From: Massilia phosphatilytica
GTDB taxonomy: Bacteria > Pseudomonadota > Gammaproteobacteria > Burkholderiales > Burkholderiaceae_D
DNA length: 64,000 bases
Direction of reading: 5' to 3'
NCBI RefSeq assembly: GCF_002968015.1
Contig: NZ_PUIP01000006.1
Span: forward strand, 124,001 to 188,000
This document shows positions 54,301 through 63,090 of this stretch, piece by piece (positions within the stretch are counted from its first letter, which is position 1; the number at the start of each line of letters is the position of its first letter). A program made the translations under genes and the position numbers. Under the pieces are notes generated by a model. It searched no databases, was not told where the DNA came from, and worked only from the letters and a program-made list of their open reading frames with translations.

Positions 54301-54803
54301 ACATGCTGAACGAAGCGGTGAAGGCGCTGAAGGCCGGCCGCGAGCCGGACATGAGCGCGCCGCTGTCGTCGACGACGGAAATCAACCTGCACGTGCCCGC
54401 CCTGCTCCCGGCCGACTTCTGCGGCGACGTGCACGAGCGCCTGTCGATCTACAAACGCCTCGCGAACTGCGAAGAGCAGGGCCGCATCGACGACATGCAG
54501 GAAGAACTCATCGACCGCTTCGGCAAGCTGCCGGATGCCGTGAAGGCGCTGATCGAGACGCACCGCCTGCGCATCGCGGCGAAGTCCGTCGGCATCATCA
54601 AGATCGATGCGCATGCGGATGCCGCCAGCCTGCAGTTCATGGAAAAGCCGCCGATCGACCCGATCAGGATCATCACGCTGATCCAGAAGAACCGCCACGT
54701 CAAGCTGGCCGGCCAGGACAAGCTGCGCATCACGGCCAACATGCCGGACCTGCCCGCGCGCGTGAACCAGGTCAAGCAGACCATCAAACAACTCCTCGCT
54801 TAA
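51354..54803 (+). CDS. mfd: Transcription-repair coupling factor Mfd
   Basis: 1149 residues, the family length. Order: UvrB-like N-terminal module (to about 340), the RNA polymerase interaction domain near KIGDPVVHINHGIGRYLG (about 483-550), then the translocase with Walker A GDVGFGKTE, DEEHRFGV, LTATPIPRTLG and ETGIDVPTANT, the TRG motif region (QLRGRVGRS) and the C-terminal autoinhibitory domain. It removes stalled RNA polymerase at lesions and recruits UvrA. Confidence 0.97.
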   Translation: MPFDLTKHLPKPGTRFALPQLHGSADAYALAVAALALKARKQMLTVIVANASDGQRLLDEIPWFAEGKLSCHLLPDWETLPYDAFSPHQDLVSERLATLHEVRNGQCDVLVVPATTALVRLAPPSFLAAYTFFFRQGESLDEAKLKAQLTLAGYTHVTQVMSPGEYSVRGGLIDLFPMGSALPYRLDLFGDEIETIRTFDADTQRSLYPVKEVRLLPGREFPMDEASRTAFRGRWRERFEGDPSRSTIYRDIGNGIASAGIEYYLPLFFDGTATLFDYLPDESSLALVGDIEASIQRFWLDTESRYKFLKSDRDRPILEPKEIFLGAEDFFVQAKPYGRWAIARDANAGASELSAPVPDIAVNRRLDDPLANLRSYLMQAAGKRVMICAESAGRRETLQQYFSEYKLDLAPVEGFDGLRATDAKVVLGVAPLQAGFELMEEGAGHLVFITETELYAGTGRRAGKKKQEAGSQVESMVRDLSELKIGDPVVHINHGIGRYLGLVSMDLGEGETEFLHLEYAKESKLYVPVSQLHVISRYSGAAPDDAPLHTLGSGQWDKAKRKAAEQVRDTAAELLNLYARRAARQGHSFEYSATDYENFAQSFGFDETPDQRAAIAAVIQDMTSGRPMDRLVCGDVGFGKTEVALRAAFIAVMGGKQVAILAPTTLLAEQHAQTFSDRFADWPVRIAELSRFRTGKEINNAIKGMADGTVDIVIGTHKLLSPDVKFTRLGLVIIDEEHRFGVRQKEALKALRAEVDVLTLTATPIPRTLGMALEGLRDFSVIATAPQKRLAIKTFVRGEDGSVIREACLRELKRGGQIYFLHNEVETIENRLAMLRELLPEARIAVAHGQMHERDLEKVMRDFVAQRYNILLCTTIIETGIDVPTANTIIMHRADKFGLAQLHQLRGRVGRSHHQAYAYLLVNDVLGLSKQAQRRLDAIQQMEELGSGFYLAMHDLEIRGAGEVLGENQSGEMLEIGFQLYSDMLNEAVKALKAGREPDMSAPLSSTTEINLHVPALLPADFCGDVHERLSIYKRLANCEEQGRIDDMQEELIDRFGKLPDAVKALIETHRLRIAAKSVGIIKIDAHADAASLQFMEKPPIDPIRIITLIQKNRHVKLAGQDKLRITANMPDLPARVNQVKQTIKQLLA

Positions 54804-54824
54804 AACAGAACACCGAAACTCATC

Positions 54825-55673
54825 ATGTCCAAGAAGCTCGTCCTCCAGGGTCCGTCCGCAGACCAGGCCGCACTCGCGCAGATCGCCGCCCTCGCCCGTC
54901 CCGCACGCACCACCGAACTCCACGCGCACGCGCTGCGCTGCGACGGTTTCGACTTCACGCCGGAACTCAAAGCGCAAGTCGAGACGGCCGCGCACGCCGC
55001 CGGCATCGACGCGACATTCGTCGACGCGGACCTGACGCTCGCCGGCTTCAAGCTGGTCGCGATGGACATGGATTCGACCTTGATCACCATCGAGTGCATC
55101 GACGAGATCGCGGACATGCAGGGCCTGAAACCGCAAGTGTCCGCGATCACGGAAGCCGCGATGCGCGGCGAACTGGATTTCTCGGAGAGCCTGACGCGCC
55201 GCGTCGCGCTGCTGGAAGGCTTGCCGACCGATGCGCTGGAGCGCGTGTACGAGGAACGCCTGCGCATCTCGCTGGGCGGCGAAGCGATGCTGCAGGCCGT
55301 GCAGGCCGCGGGCCTCAAGACGCTGCTCGTGTCGGGCGGCTTCACGTTCTTCACCGAGCGCCTCAAGACGCGCCTGGGCCTCGACTACACCCATGCCAAC
55401 GTGCTGGAAGCGGCCGGCGGCGTGCTGACCGGTAAAGTCGTCGGCGGCATCGTCGATGCGGAAGAAAAGAAGCGCACCGTCGAGCGCGTGTGCGCCGAAC
55501 TGGGCATCAATACGAAACAGGCGATCGTCATGGGCGACGGCGCCAACGACCTCAAGATGATGGGCGTGTCCGGCCTGTCCGTCGCGTTCCGCGCCAAGCC
55601 CGTCGTGCGGGCGCAGGCCGACGTCGCCCTGAACTTCACGGGCCTCGACGGCCTGCTGGCCGTCCTCGGCTGA
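54825..55673 (+). CDS. serB: Phosphoserine phosphatase
   Basis: 282 residues. HAD phosphatase with the phospho-acceptor Asp in AMDMDSTLI, motif II in LLVSGGFTFF, Lys in the NVLEAAGG-TGKVVGG region and MGDGANDLKMM; a short N-terminal ACT-like part (1-75). Last step of serine synthesis. It begins 21 bp after mfd and is probably cotranscribed. Confidence 0.95.
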   Translation: MSKKLVLQGPSADQAALAQIAALARPARTTELHAHALRCDGFDFTPELKAQVETAAHAAGIDATFVDADLTLAGFKLVAMDMDSTLITIECIDEIADMQGLKPQVSAITEAAMRGELDFSESLTRRVALLEGLPTDALERVYEERLRISLGGEAMLQAVQAAGLKTLLVSGGFTFFTERLKTRLGLDYTHANVLEAAGGVLTGKVVGGIVDAEEKKRTVERVCAELGINTKQAIVMGDGANDLKMMGVSGLSVAFRAKPVVRAQADVALNFTGLDGLLAVLG

Positions 55674-55738
55674 ACCTTCCGACCTGGCCGACGAGGATAG
55701 GTGTAGAATTTACCTACGGCAATATTTTGAGGTGCATC

Positions 55739-56173
55739 ATGACCATCTCGTCGATCACGTCGTCCACATCGTCGCCGGCCGTCACGTCCGCACCGGCGAC
55801 TCCTCCCTCCGGCGCGACGCAGGACGCATCCACGCAGGACCCGGCGACGCGCGTGACGCTGTCCAACCTGTCCGAACAGGCGGGCATCGTCGCGACACTC
55901 GGCAACAGCGACAGCGGATTCCAGCCATATGACGCGACGGGCCTGCTGAACGCCGTCGCGCAGGCCGGCATGGCCCAGGCGACCACGGCGGTGCCGACGT
56001 CGACCGACCCTGCCGCTTCCACCGATACGTCCGCCAGCGCCAGCATGTCCGTGGCGGCCGCCGTGCCGGGCGACTGGGGCATGATCCTGAAAACGAATCC
56101 GGCACTGACGAGTATCGCGGTCGAAGACGCCGTCGCGCAAGGCATCGTCAACACGATCAACGTCTACGTGTGA
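55739..56173 (+). CDS. Small Ser/Thr/Ala-rich protein of unknown function
   Basis: 144 residues from the ATG preceded by GAGG; an upstream extension lies inside serB in another frame. It has no signal peptide or membrane helix. The N-terminal 40 residues and the middle (TTAVPTSTDPAASTDTSAS) are low-complexity; in between and at the end are more ordered segments (RVTLSNLSEQAGIVATLG; PGDWGMILKTNPALTSIAVEDAVAQGIVNTI). I do not recognise a family. A two-part body with a disordered link is the most that can be said. Confidence 0.55.
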   Translation: MTISSITSSTSSPAVTSAPATPPSGATQDASTQDPATRVTLSNLSEQAGIVATLGNSDSGFQPYDATGLLNAVAQAGMAQATTAVPTSTDPAASTDTSASASMSVAAAVPGDWGMILKTNPALTSIAVEDAVAQGIVNTINVYV

Positions 56174-56232
56174 CCGCCACCGGCCCGGCATCCGGCCGGG
56201 CCCCGCACAAGCCAAACCGGCAACATTGTGAC

Positions 56233-56258
56233 ATTCCGCGTATATGCATATTCGGAAT
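56233..56258. promoter_or_regulatory. 26-bp near-palindrome upstream of the TonB receptor
   Basis: ATTCCG-CGT-ATATGCATAT-T-CGGAAT: outer 6-bp arms and a perfect 10-bp inner palindrome, with three versus one base between. Operator-like. Confidence 0.5.
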
Positions 56259-56312
56259 CTTCATGCTCGCCAACCGCGTTTTCGATGGCCGATATTGCCG
56301 CAATCCTGCACA

Positions 56313-56335
56313 GAATAGCCGCATTTCGTCTATTC
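56313..56335. repeat. Inverted repeat GAATAG-N11-CTATTC
   Basis: Six-base perfect arms around 11 bases, 55 bp downstream of the near-palindrome and on the way to the receptor gene. It may be a second site or chance. Confidence 0.35.
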
Positions 56336-56496
56336 AGACAAGCAAGATTGCCTAGCTTGCATCAATTTCACAACAGTATAGACAGGTGACATTGTGAATA
56401 CGGCTGGGCGCTCGTTACACTGGGCCATGCCCGGTCGGCACCAAGTCGGTGCGTCCGGGCGTTCGTACAACAACAACCAACGACGAGAGAATCAGG

Positions 56497-59001
56497 ATGA
56501 TCCAACACCGCGCCGTACCCGTCTTCACCCGCACTTTGCTCGCTTCCTCGCTGTTCCTTGCCTTCTCTCCCGCCTGGTCCCAGGATACCCCCGCCGAAGT
56601 GCCCGCAGCCGCTCCCGCCCCGCAGGCGCAGCCCGCCGCCGACAAGGACATGGCGTCCGTCGTCGTGCTCGGCTCGCGCTCGACGGCGCGCACGGCACTG
56701 GACTCGGCCGCGCCGGTCGGCCTGATCGGCGCCAAGGACATGGCGATGGCCGGCCCGGTGGAACTGGGCAAGCTGCTGCAGACGCTCGACCCGTCCTTCA
56801 ACTTCTCGACCACGTTCATCAGCGACGGCACCGACATCATCCGTCCCGCCACCCTGCGTTCGCTGGGACCTGACCAGCTGCTCGTGCTCGTGAACGGCAA
56901 GCGCCGCCACCAGCAGGCGCTCGTCAACGTGCAGCAGACCATCGGCCGCGGCTCGGCCGGTACGGACATCAACGCGATCCCCATGTCGGCGATCCAGCGC
57001 ATCGAAGTGCTGCGGGACGGCGCCGCGGCGCAGTACGGCTCGGACGCGATCGCCGGTGTCATCAACATCGTGCTGAAGAACCAGACGAACGAGACGCAGC
57101 TGTCCGGCACGATCGGCGGCACCAGCGAAGGCGGCGGCGAACTGCGCCAGGGCAGCGTCAACAAGGGCTGGACGATCGGCGACGGCGGCTACATCAACCT
57201 GACGGCCGAAGCCCGCCACCGCGGCGAGACCAACCGCGCCGGCGTGGACTCCCTGCGCGTCGATCCGCCGCGCGTCACCCAGCGCATCGGCGACAGCCTG
57301 GCGAAAGACAAATACTTCTGGTGGAACTCGGCCGTGCCCGTGTCGAGCGAGGGCGAGTTCTACACGTTCGGCGGCGTCTCGCACCGCACGGGCGATTCGG
57401 CCGGCTTCTTCCGCTCCGCCGGCGACGGCCGCAACGTGCCGGCCATCTACCCGAACGGCTTCCTGCCGAATATCCGCACCACCGTCAAGGATGCGTCGCT
57501 GGCCGTCGGCTACCGCCGCGACCTGGCGAACGAATGGAAGGTCGACTTCTCGCTCAACCACGGCCGCAGCGAGCTGGATTTCCACGAAAAGAACACGATC
57601 AACGTCAGCTACTGGTTCGAACCCAAAGCGGGCGGCGGCATCTACGCCGAGTCGCCGCTGGAAGCGGATACGGGCAAGCTGAAATTCAAGCAGACGACGT
57701 TCAACGCCGACCTGCGCGGTCCGCTGGACGTCCTCGGCAACAAGATCAACTTCGCCACCGGCTTCGAGTGGCGCCGCGACGGCTATGCGATCGACGCCGG
57801 CGATCCGGTCTCGTACCAGTACGGCCGCACGAACAATCCGGCCATCGTGATCAAGGACCAGACGGGCGGTGCGGCCGCGTCGGGCACCCAGGGCTTCCCG
57901 GGCTACACGCCTGCCACGGCCGTCGACGATGCGCGCCACAACATCGCGCTGTACGCGGACGCCGAATACAACATCACGCCGCAACTGCTGATCGGCGCCG
58001 CCGCGCGCTGGGAAAAGTACTCCGACTTCGGCAGCACGACCACCGGCAAACTGTCGCTGCGCTATGACCCGAGCCGCCAGGTGGGCTTCCGCGGAACCTT
58101 GTCGACGGGCTTCCGCGCACCGAGCGTGCAGCAGAAGTTCTACAGCTCCGTGTCGACGAACCTGAACGCCGCCGGCGTGCTGACCGAGACGCTGACGGCC
58201 CGCGAAGGGAGCGCCGTGACCAAGGCCTTCGGCATCCCGAACCTGAAGGAAGAAACGTCGAAGAACGGCAGCGTGGGTATCATCCTGCGTCCGGCCTCGA
58301 ACTTCTCGGTGACGGCCGACCTGTGGCGCATCGACATCGACAACCGCATCGTGTTCTCGTCGAACATCGCACCGGAATCGGGTGCGTGCGCGACGGCCGC
58401 CGCATGCCCGATCAAGGCGATCCTGGATCCGCTGAAAGTCGGCCAGGCGCAGTTCTTCACGAACGCGATCGACACGGAGACGAAGGGCCTGGACATCGTC
58501 GCCGAGCACACGACCCGCTGGCCGGGGACGACGCTCGTGCTGTCCGCGCAGCTCGACTTCAACCGCACGTCCGTCACGGGCCGCCATTCGGATTCGCCGG
58601 TGCTGACGGGCGCCCAGCTGTTCGACGACTCGCAGGTGACGCTGATCGAACGCGGCCAGCCGCGCCAGCACCACGTACTGGCGGCCGACCTCACGCACGG
58701 CCAGTGGAACGGCAACGTGCGCGCCAACTGGTATGGCGAAGTCCAGGGGCAGGGCTTCACCGCCCCGTTCGTGCAAACCTGGGACGGCAAGTGGATCGTG
58801 GACGCCACCGTGCGCTACAACTTCACGAAGTCGACCAGCCTGACCGTGGGCTCCAACAACATCTTCAACACGTTCCCGACCAAGTGGGATCCGGTCAAGG
58901 CCTCGCCGTTCCCGCAGCTGGGCTTCACGTACTGCTGGGAGACCTGCCCGTTCGGCATCAACGGCCGTTCGTGGTCGGCCCGCCTGGACGTGGCCCTGTA
59001 A
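56497..59001 (+). CDS. TonB-dependent outer membrane receptor (second)
   Basis: 834 residues from MIQHRAVPV, after GAGAGA. Signal peptide (TLLASSLFLAFSPAWSQ), a TonB-box-like stretch (MASVVVLGSRS), a plug with IQRIEVLRDGAAAQYGSDAIAGVINIVLK, and a 22-strand barrel ending SWSARLDVAL. It resembles the large receptors of Xanthomonas/Caulobacter. The receptor is convergent with, and overlaps by 44 bp, the ThuA-like gene. The substrate is unknown. Confidence 0.93.
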   Translation: MIQHRAVPVFTRTLLASSLFLAFSPAWSQDTPAEVPAAAPAPQAQPAADKDMASVVVLGSRSTARTALDSAAPVGLIGAKDMAMAGPVELGKLLQTLDPSFNFSTTFISDGTDIIRPATLRSLGPDQLLVLVNGKRRHQQALVNVQQTIGRGSAGTDINAIPMSAIQRIEVLRDGAAAQYGSDAIAGVINIVLKNQTNETQLSGTIGGTSEGGGELRQGSVNKGWTIGDGGYINLTAEARHRGETNRAGVDSLRVDPPRVTQRIGDSLAKDKYFWWNSAVPVSSEGEFYTFGGVSHRTGDSAGFFRSAGDGRNVPAIYPNGFLPNIRTTVKDASLAVGYRRDLANEWKVDFSLNHGRSELDFHEKNTINVSYWFEPKAGGGIYAESPLEADTGKLKFKQTTFNADLRGPLDVLGNKINFATGFEWRRDGYAIDAGDPVSYQYGRTNNPAIVIKDQTGGAAASGTQGFPGYTPATAVDDARHNIALYADAEYNITPQLLIGAAARWEKYSDFGSTTTGKLSLRYDPSRQVGFRGTLSTGFRAPSVQQKFYSSVSTNLNAAGVLTETLTAREGSAVTKAFGIPNLKEETSKNGSVGIILRPASNFSVTADLWRIDIDNRIVFSSNIAPESGACATAAACPIKAILDPLKVGQAQFFTNAIDTETKGLDIVAEHTTRWPGTTLVLSAQLDFNRTSVTGRHSDSPVLTGAQLFDDSQVTLIERGQPRQHHVLAADLTHGQWNGNVRANWYGEVQGQGFTAPFVQTWDGKWIVDATVRYNFTKSTSLTVGSNNIFNTFPTKWDPVKASPFPQLGFTYCWETCPFGINGRSWSARLDVAL

Positions 59002-59968
59002 TCGGGGGAACCAGCGCGGGATGCGGGCGCGCGTCGTCTCCGGACAGGCGCAGCGCCCAGCGGATCGCTTCGCTGTACATGCGCGCCACATCGGGATCGT
59101 CGAAGGCTTCCTTCGCATGCCCGATCGTGGACGCGAACACCCGGCCCTTGCCGTACTGCTTGATCCAGGCCACGGGGATGTCGCGGTCGGGCGGCAGCTG
59201 GTCCGGGATGCGTGTCATGTCCAGCCGTTCGCCGTCCATGCTGAGCAGGACCTCCGTGTCGGCGCGCGAGAAATTCTTCACCACGTACAGCTCGTCCTGC
59301 CGGATCCAGCGGGCCGGCAGGAACGACGTCATCGGGGTGTCGCGGTTTTCGGTCCGCAACGGGAACGGGAACAGCGGCCATTCGTGGTTGTTGAATGGGT
59401 GCGACACGAACCCACCGCCCACCATGTCCACGTAATCCTTCCAGTTCAAATTCGCGTCGACCCCGCCGTGGATCGCGACCAGGCCCCCGCCCGCCCGCAC
59501 GAAGTCGAGCAGCGCGGCCTTCTGCGCCGCATCCAGCCCCCAGTCGCCGGTCGCACTGACGACGACGATGGCGTCGAAGTCGCGCAGGCCGACGGGCTGG
59601 AAGCCGGCCGTCATCGGCTGGCCACCGCGCCCGTTGACGAGGCTGTACTCGGTGCGCATCTCGGTGTCCCACAAGTGCGTCGCGCGGCCCCAGTTGTAGA
59701 CGGCGGCCATGCCGGCCGGGATCGAGTCGTGGTGCCAGCCGCGCGCCCCGCCCAGCACCAGCACGTGCTTGGGCGAGGGCGACCGCATCCCGTGCGGCAC
59801 CGGAGACGCCGGCGCGGCGCCCGGCGGCGGCGGCGTGACGGCAATGGGCCCCGCGTTGGCGGGCGGTCCAGCCCACGTACCCTTGAATACGGCTTGCGCG
59901 GAGGCGCCGCCGGTCGTTGCTGCCAGGACGAGCGCGGCCAGCGCGCCGGCGCGGATCAGATGATGCAT
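58958..59968 (-). CDS. Exported ThuA-like protein
   Basis: 336 residues; the start at 59968 has GAGGAG upstream. A signal peptide (HLIRAGALAALVLAATTGGASA) is followed by a Pro-rich linker and the ThuA fold, a class-I glutamine-amidotransferase-like domain: VLVLGGARGWHHDSIPAGM, DAIVVVSATGDW, GGGLVAIHGGVDAN, VSHPFNNHEWPLFPFP and the late PVAWIKQYGKGRVFASTIGH. ThuA proteins are linked to trehalose and other sugar use, but their catalysis is unproven. An aldo/keto reductase lies upstream (19 bp gap), and a TonB receptor is convergent. Confidence 0.85.
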   Translation of the reverse strand: MHHLIRAGALAALVLAATTGGASAQAVFKGTWAGPPANAGPIAVTPPPPGAAPASPVPHGMRSPSPKHVLVLGGARGWHHDSIPAGMAAVYNWGRATHLWDTEMRTEYSLVNGRGGQPMTAGFQPVGLRDFDAIVVVSATGDWGLDAAQKAALLDFVRAGGGLVAIHGGVDANLNWKDYVDMVGGGFVSHPFNNHEWPLFPFPLRTENRDTPMTSFLPARWIRQDELYVVKNFSRADTEVLLSMDGERLDMTRIPDQLPPDRDIPVAWIKQYGKGRVFASTIGHAKEAFDDPDVARMYSEAIRWALRLSGDDARPHPALVPPITGPRPGGPTTNGR

Positions 59969-59987
59969 GTGTCTCCTCGCCTGGTGA

Positions 59988-60971
59988 TCAGTACGGACCG
60001 CGGATGAAGTCGCGCACGTGGGCACGGTACACGCCCGCGAGCTTCTCGTGCAGGTCCGCCGGCAGCGGCGCGACGCCCGCGGCGTCCACGTTCGCACGCA
60101 CCTGCTCCGGGCGGCTCGCACCCGGGATCACGACGGACACCTGCGGGTGATCCAGGATCCAGCGCAGCGCCATCTGCGCCATCGTCATCCCGGCCGGCAC
60201 CAGTGGCGCCACCTGCTCGGTGGCCGTGATGCCGCGCTCCAGTTCCAGGCCCGCGAACGTCTCGCCCACGTTGAACATCGCGCCGTCGCGGTTGAAGTTG
60301 CGGTGGTCGTCGTCGCGGAACGTCGTCGCCCGCGTGATCTTCCCGCCCAGCAGGCCGCTCGCGAGCGGCAGGCGCACGATGATGCCGACCTGTTTCTCCG
60401 CCGCCTGCGGGAACAGTTCCTCGGCCGGCTTCTGGCGGAACAGATTGAAGATGACCTGCAGCGACGCCAGGCCTTCCTGGCGCAGGCAGATCAGCCCCTC
60501 TTCCACGGATTCCACGCTGGCGCCCCAGCGCTTGATGAGGCCTTCCTGCTGCAGTTCGCGCAGCCAGTCGAACACGTGGCCCTGGCGCATTACCTCCGTC
60601 GGCACGCAATGCAGCTGGGTGAGGTCGAGCGCATCCACTTGCAAACGTTCCAGCGAACGCTGCGTCGCTTCGCGTAGCGACTCCCGCGTGTAGCCGTCCG
60701 GGTAGATGCCCGCGCGTCCCAGCTTCGTCGCCACGACGATATCCGGCGCCTTATGGCCCGCGAGGAAGCGGCCGATCGAGCGCTCGCTGGCGCCGTCGCC
60801 GTACACGTCCGCCGTATCGATGAAGCGCACGCCCGCGTCGATCGCCGCCTGCAATGTCTGCTGCGCGATGTCGTCGTTCCAGTCGTTGCTCCAGCCGCCG
60901 CCCAGCTGCCAGCAGCCCAGGCCGATCTCCGGTACCGTCAGGCCATCCGGGCCCAGTTGTCGTCGTTGCAT
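59988..60971 (-). CDS. Aldo/keto reductase
   Basis: 327 residues from MQRRQLGPDGLTVPEIGLGCW. The AKR barrel shows the catalytic Asp and Tyr in FIDTADVYGDGASE, Lys in IVVATKLG, His in LTQLHCVPTE and the NADPH-binding end QVSVVIPGASRPEQV. It reduces carbonyls, possibly sugar or oxo intermediates. It precedes the ThuA-like gene by 19 bp on the same strand and may be in one operon with it, hinting at shared sugar metabolism. Confidence 0.9.
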   Translation of the reverse strand: MQRRQLGPDGLTVPEIGLGCWQLGGGWSNDWNDDIAQQTLQAAIDAGVRFIDTADVYGDGASERSIGRFLAGHKAPDIVVATKLGRAGIYPDGYTRESLREATQRSLERLQVDALDLTQLHCVPTEVMRQGHVFDWLRELQQEGLIKRWGASVESVEEGLICLRQEGLASLQVIFNLFRQKPAEELFPQAAEKQVGIIVRLPLASGLLGGKITRATTFRDDDHRNFNRDGAMFNVGETFAGLELERGITATEQVAPLVPAGMTMAQMALRWILDHPQVSVVIPGASRPEQVRANVDAAGVAPLPADLHEKLAGVYRAHVRDFIRGPY

Positions 60972-61003
60972 ATTCTTCCCTCGTTGGTCGTTGTGTGGGT
61001 GCG

Positions 61004-61519
61004 CTACTCTACCGCATCCAGCGGAAGCGCCATCAGGATCTCGTCGTAGAAAACGCCGGCTACGCACAAGGTGCGCGGCTCGCGGCCATAGGGAATGAAC
61101 CCGAGCGACTCGTACAGCGCGAGCGCGCGCGGATTCTCAGTATTCACGGCCAGGTGGATCTGCAGCACGCCCCGCGCCCGCGCATGCGCGCACGCGGCGC
61201 CCAGCAGGCGGCGCGCGAGGCCGCCGCGCCGGTGCGCCGGATGCACGTAGACACCCCACAGCATCGCCCTATGTGCCACCTGCGCCAGCGGCTCGCGCCG
61301 CACGCCGGCGATCGCGACGAGCTCGGCTCCCGCGAACGCGCCGAGCACGGCCTGGAATGCCGTCGGCGCGATGCGCGCGCGGACCTCGGCCGGCGTGCGC
61401 CGCGCTTCTTCGTCGCGCGTGGGCCAGATCGCCAGCGGCGACTCGACAGTCGCGCACAGGCGCAGTTGCTGGAACGCGGCCCAGTCGTCTTCCTGCAGCA
61501 GGCGGATCGTGTGACTCAT
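61004..61519 (-). CDS. GNAT family N-acetyltransferase
   Basis: 171 residues from [16 protein letters not shown]. The GNAT core lies at about 80-150: [20 protein letters not shown] (acetyl-CoA P-loop RRGGLA), then [17 protein letters not shown] and the closing strand. It acetylates an amine of unknown identity. It overlaps the EamA gene by four bases and is cotranscribed. Confidence 0.88.
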   Translation of the reverse strand: MSHTIRLLQEDDWAAFQQLRLCATVESPLAIWPTRDEEARRTPAEVRARIAPTAFQAVLGAFAGAELVAIAGVRREPLAQVAHRAMLWGVYVHPAHRRGGLARRLLGAACAHARARGVLQIHLAVNTENPRALALYESLGFIPYGREPRTLCVAGVFYDEILMALPLDAVE

Positions 61520-62409
61520 AACGGCACCGGCGGTTCGGCATCGGCGGGACGGCGGCGCGCGGCCAGGCTCGCGCTGGTCGCCGCGCCGATCGACGACGCG
61601 ACGATGAGCGCGATCGCGAGCCATTGCGACGCATCGAGGTGCTCGCCCAGCAGCACGAGGCCCATCAGCGCGCCAATGGCCGGCTCCGCGCTGAGCAGGG
61701 TGCTGAACGTATTCGCGGGCAGGCGCCGCAGCGCGACCATCTCGAGCGAGTACGGGATCGCGCTGGACAGCACGGCGACCGCCACGCCGAACAGCAGGAC
61801 GGCCGGTTCCAGCAGCGCCGCGCCCGCGTGCGCGATGCCGACCGGCGCGGCGATCATCGCACCGAGCACCGTGCCCCAGCTCGACGCGGCCGGACCGTAG
61901 GCGGCGCTGGCCCGCTTGCCGGCGAGGATGTACACGGCCCAGCAGGCGCCCGCGACGAGCGCGAACGCGATCCCGCGCCAGTCGACGGCCGGCGCATCGC
62001 CGCGCAGCGGCAGCAGCAGCGCGAGGCCGCAGCACGCGAGCGCGATCCAGGCGAAGTCCAGGCGCCGGCGCGACGTCGCCACGGCCACGACGAGCGGTCC
62101 GGTGAACTCGACGGCGATCGCGATCCCCAGCGGCACATAGGCCAGCGCCGAATAGAAACTGAGGTTCATGGCGCCCAGCGACAGGCCGTATTGCAGCAGC
62201 GCGCGCTTGTCGCCGCGCGGCTTGAAGCGCCACGGGCGGAACACGATGGCGAGGATCACGGCGGCGAAGGTCAGCCGCATCGCGGTGGCGCCCGCCGCGC
62301 CGACGACGGGGAACAGGTGTTTGGCGAGCGATGCGCCCGTCGTCAGCGAGACGAGGGATATCAGCAGGGCCGCGTAAGGGACAAAGGACGAACGCGTGGA
62401 AGAGGACAT
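61516..62409 (-). CDS. EamA/RhtA-like exporter
   Basis: 297 residues with ten hydrophobic helices, two EamA repeats. The start [27 protein letters not shown] and the second repeat's [23 protein letters not shown] resemble RhtA, the threonine/homoserine exporter. Coupled by a four-base overlap to a GNAT acetyltransferase, suggesting the pair handles one class of amino compounds by modification and export. Confidence 0.85.
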   Translation of the reverse strand: MSSSTRSSFVPYAALLISLVSLTTGASLAKHLFPVVGAAGATAMRLTFAAVILAIVFRPWRFKPRGDKRALLQYGLSLGAMNLSFYSALAYVPLGIAIAVEFTGPLVVAVATSRRRLDFAWIALACCGLALLLPLRGDAPAVDWRGIAFALVAGACWAVYILAGKRASAAYGPAASSWGTVLGAMIAAPVGIAHAGAALLEPAVLLFGVAVAVLSSAIPYSLEMVALRRLPANTFSTLLSAEPAIGALMGLVLLGEHLDASQWLAIALIVASSIGAATSASLAARRRPADAEPPVPL

Positions 62410-62497
62410 CGAAAGCGGAGCGGAGCGAAACGTGCAACGATATCATCAATCCGGAACGCGGCCGGGGCAACGCCATTTTTCCGGATCGTTATCAGGT

Positions 62498-62512
62498 GTA
62501 ACAGCCTGTAAA
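62498..62512. promoter_or_regulatory. CpxR-box-like sequence (one mismatch)
   Basis: GTAAC, five bases (AGCCT), GTAAA: nine of ten consensus positions. It lies 55 bp before a lipoprotein start and about 28 bp before a TATAGT -10 candidate (62540-62545), a fitting position for activation. A single site with one mismatch can arise by chance. Confidence 0.4.
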
Positions 62513-62566
62513 TCACGCGGCGCGCGCCGCTGGAATCCGTATAGTTAGCAGGTGAGGAGAACCGCC

Positions 62567-62959
62567 ATGAAAAAGCTCGCCATCATCGCTGTCAGCGCCG
62601 CCGCCCTGTCCGGCTGCGCCACGTATTACCCGGCGCCCGCCAACTACGGCACGCGCGCCTATTCGCAACCCGACCCCAACGGCTGGCAGGTCGTGTCCGT
62701 GACACCGGTCGCGCCGGGCACCGGTGCCGCCGCCGCCGCGTCGGGCGACGCCGGCCGCGTGACCTATGCGCCGGCGCCGACGACGGTCGTGACCCAACCG
62801 GTATACGTCGCGCCGCCGATCTACGCGCCCGCCCCCGTCTACGCCGAACCGCTGTGGTATCCGCCGATCTCGATCGGCCTCGGCTTCAGCTGGAGCCACT
62901 GGAGCGGCGGCCACCGCGGCGGCTGGGGCCATCGCGGCGGCTGGCGCGGTCATCGCTGA
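62567..62959 (+). CDS. Small His/Gly/Tyr/Pro-rich lipoprotein
   Basis: 130 residues; GAGGAG precedes the ATG at 62567. Signal peptide with lipobox AALSGCA (Cys near 16). The body is rich in Tyr, Pro and Ala (YVAPPIYAPAPVYAEP) and ends in a Gly/His/Trp/Arg tail (HRGGWGHRGGWRGHR) that could bind metal. It is probably envelope-anchored. It has its own promoter region and terminator. A CpxR-like site upstream hints at control by the envelope stress system of this window. Confidence 0.8.
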   Translation: MKKLAIIAVSAAALSGCATYYPAPANYGTRAYSQPDPNGWQVVSVTPVAPGTGAAAAASGDAGRVTYAPAPTTVVTQPVYVAPPIYAPAPVYAEPLWYPPISIGLGFSWSHWSGGHRGGWGHRGGWRGHR

Positions 62960-62980
62960 CATCGCGACCACGGCTGTCTG

Positions 62981-63010
62981 AAAAGGCTGCGCTCCGGCGC
63001 AGCCTTTTTT
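62981..63010 (+). terminator. Rho-independent terminator after the lipoprotein gene
   Basis: AAAAGGCTGCGC, loop TCCG, GCGCAGCCTTTTTT: a 12-bp stem with T-tail. Confidence 0.95.
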
Positions 63011-63090
63011 GCGTCCGTACGCCTGCTCCCTGACGCTTTCCTTACGCATTTGCATGAATGACGCATGTTGCATCGCGTCACATCAATCGA

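Larger units (their letters stand above)
56174..56496. other. Upstream region of the second TonB receptor gene
   Basis: About 323 bp without a gene. It holds two inverted repeats (56233-56258 and 56313-56335) in an AT-rich part. This should include the promoter of the receptor. I see no coding signal. Confidence 0.5.

Noticed and set aside
51351..55394. A very long open frame (about 1347 codons) antisense to mfd and serB
   Set aside because: A composition shadow of GC-rich genes: its product is Arg/Asp/Val-rich without motifs, and mfd and serB on the other strand are certain.
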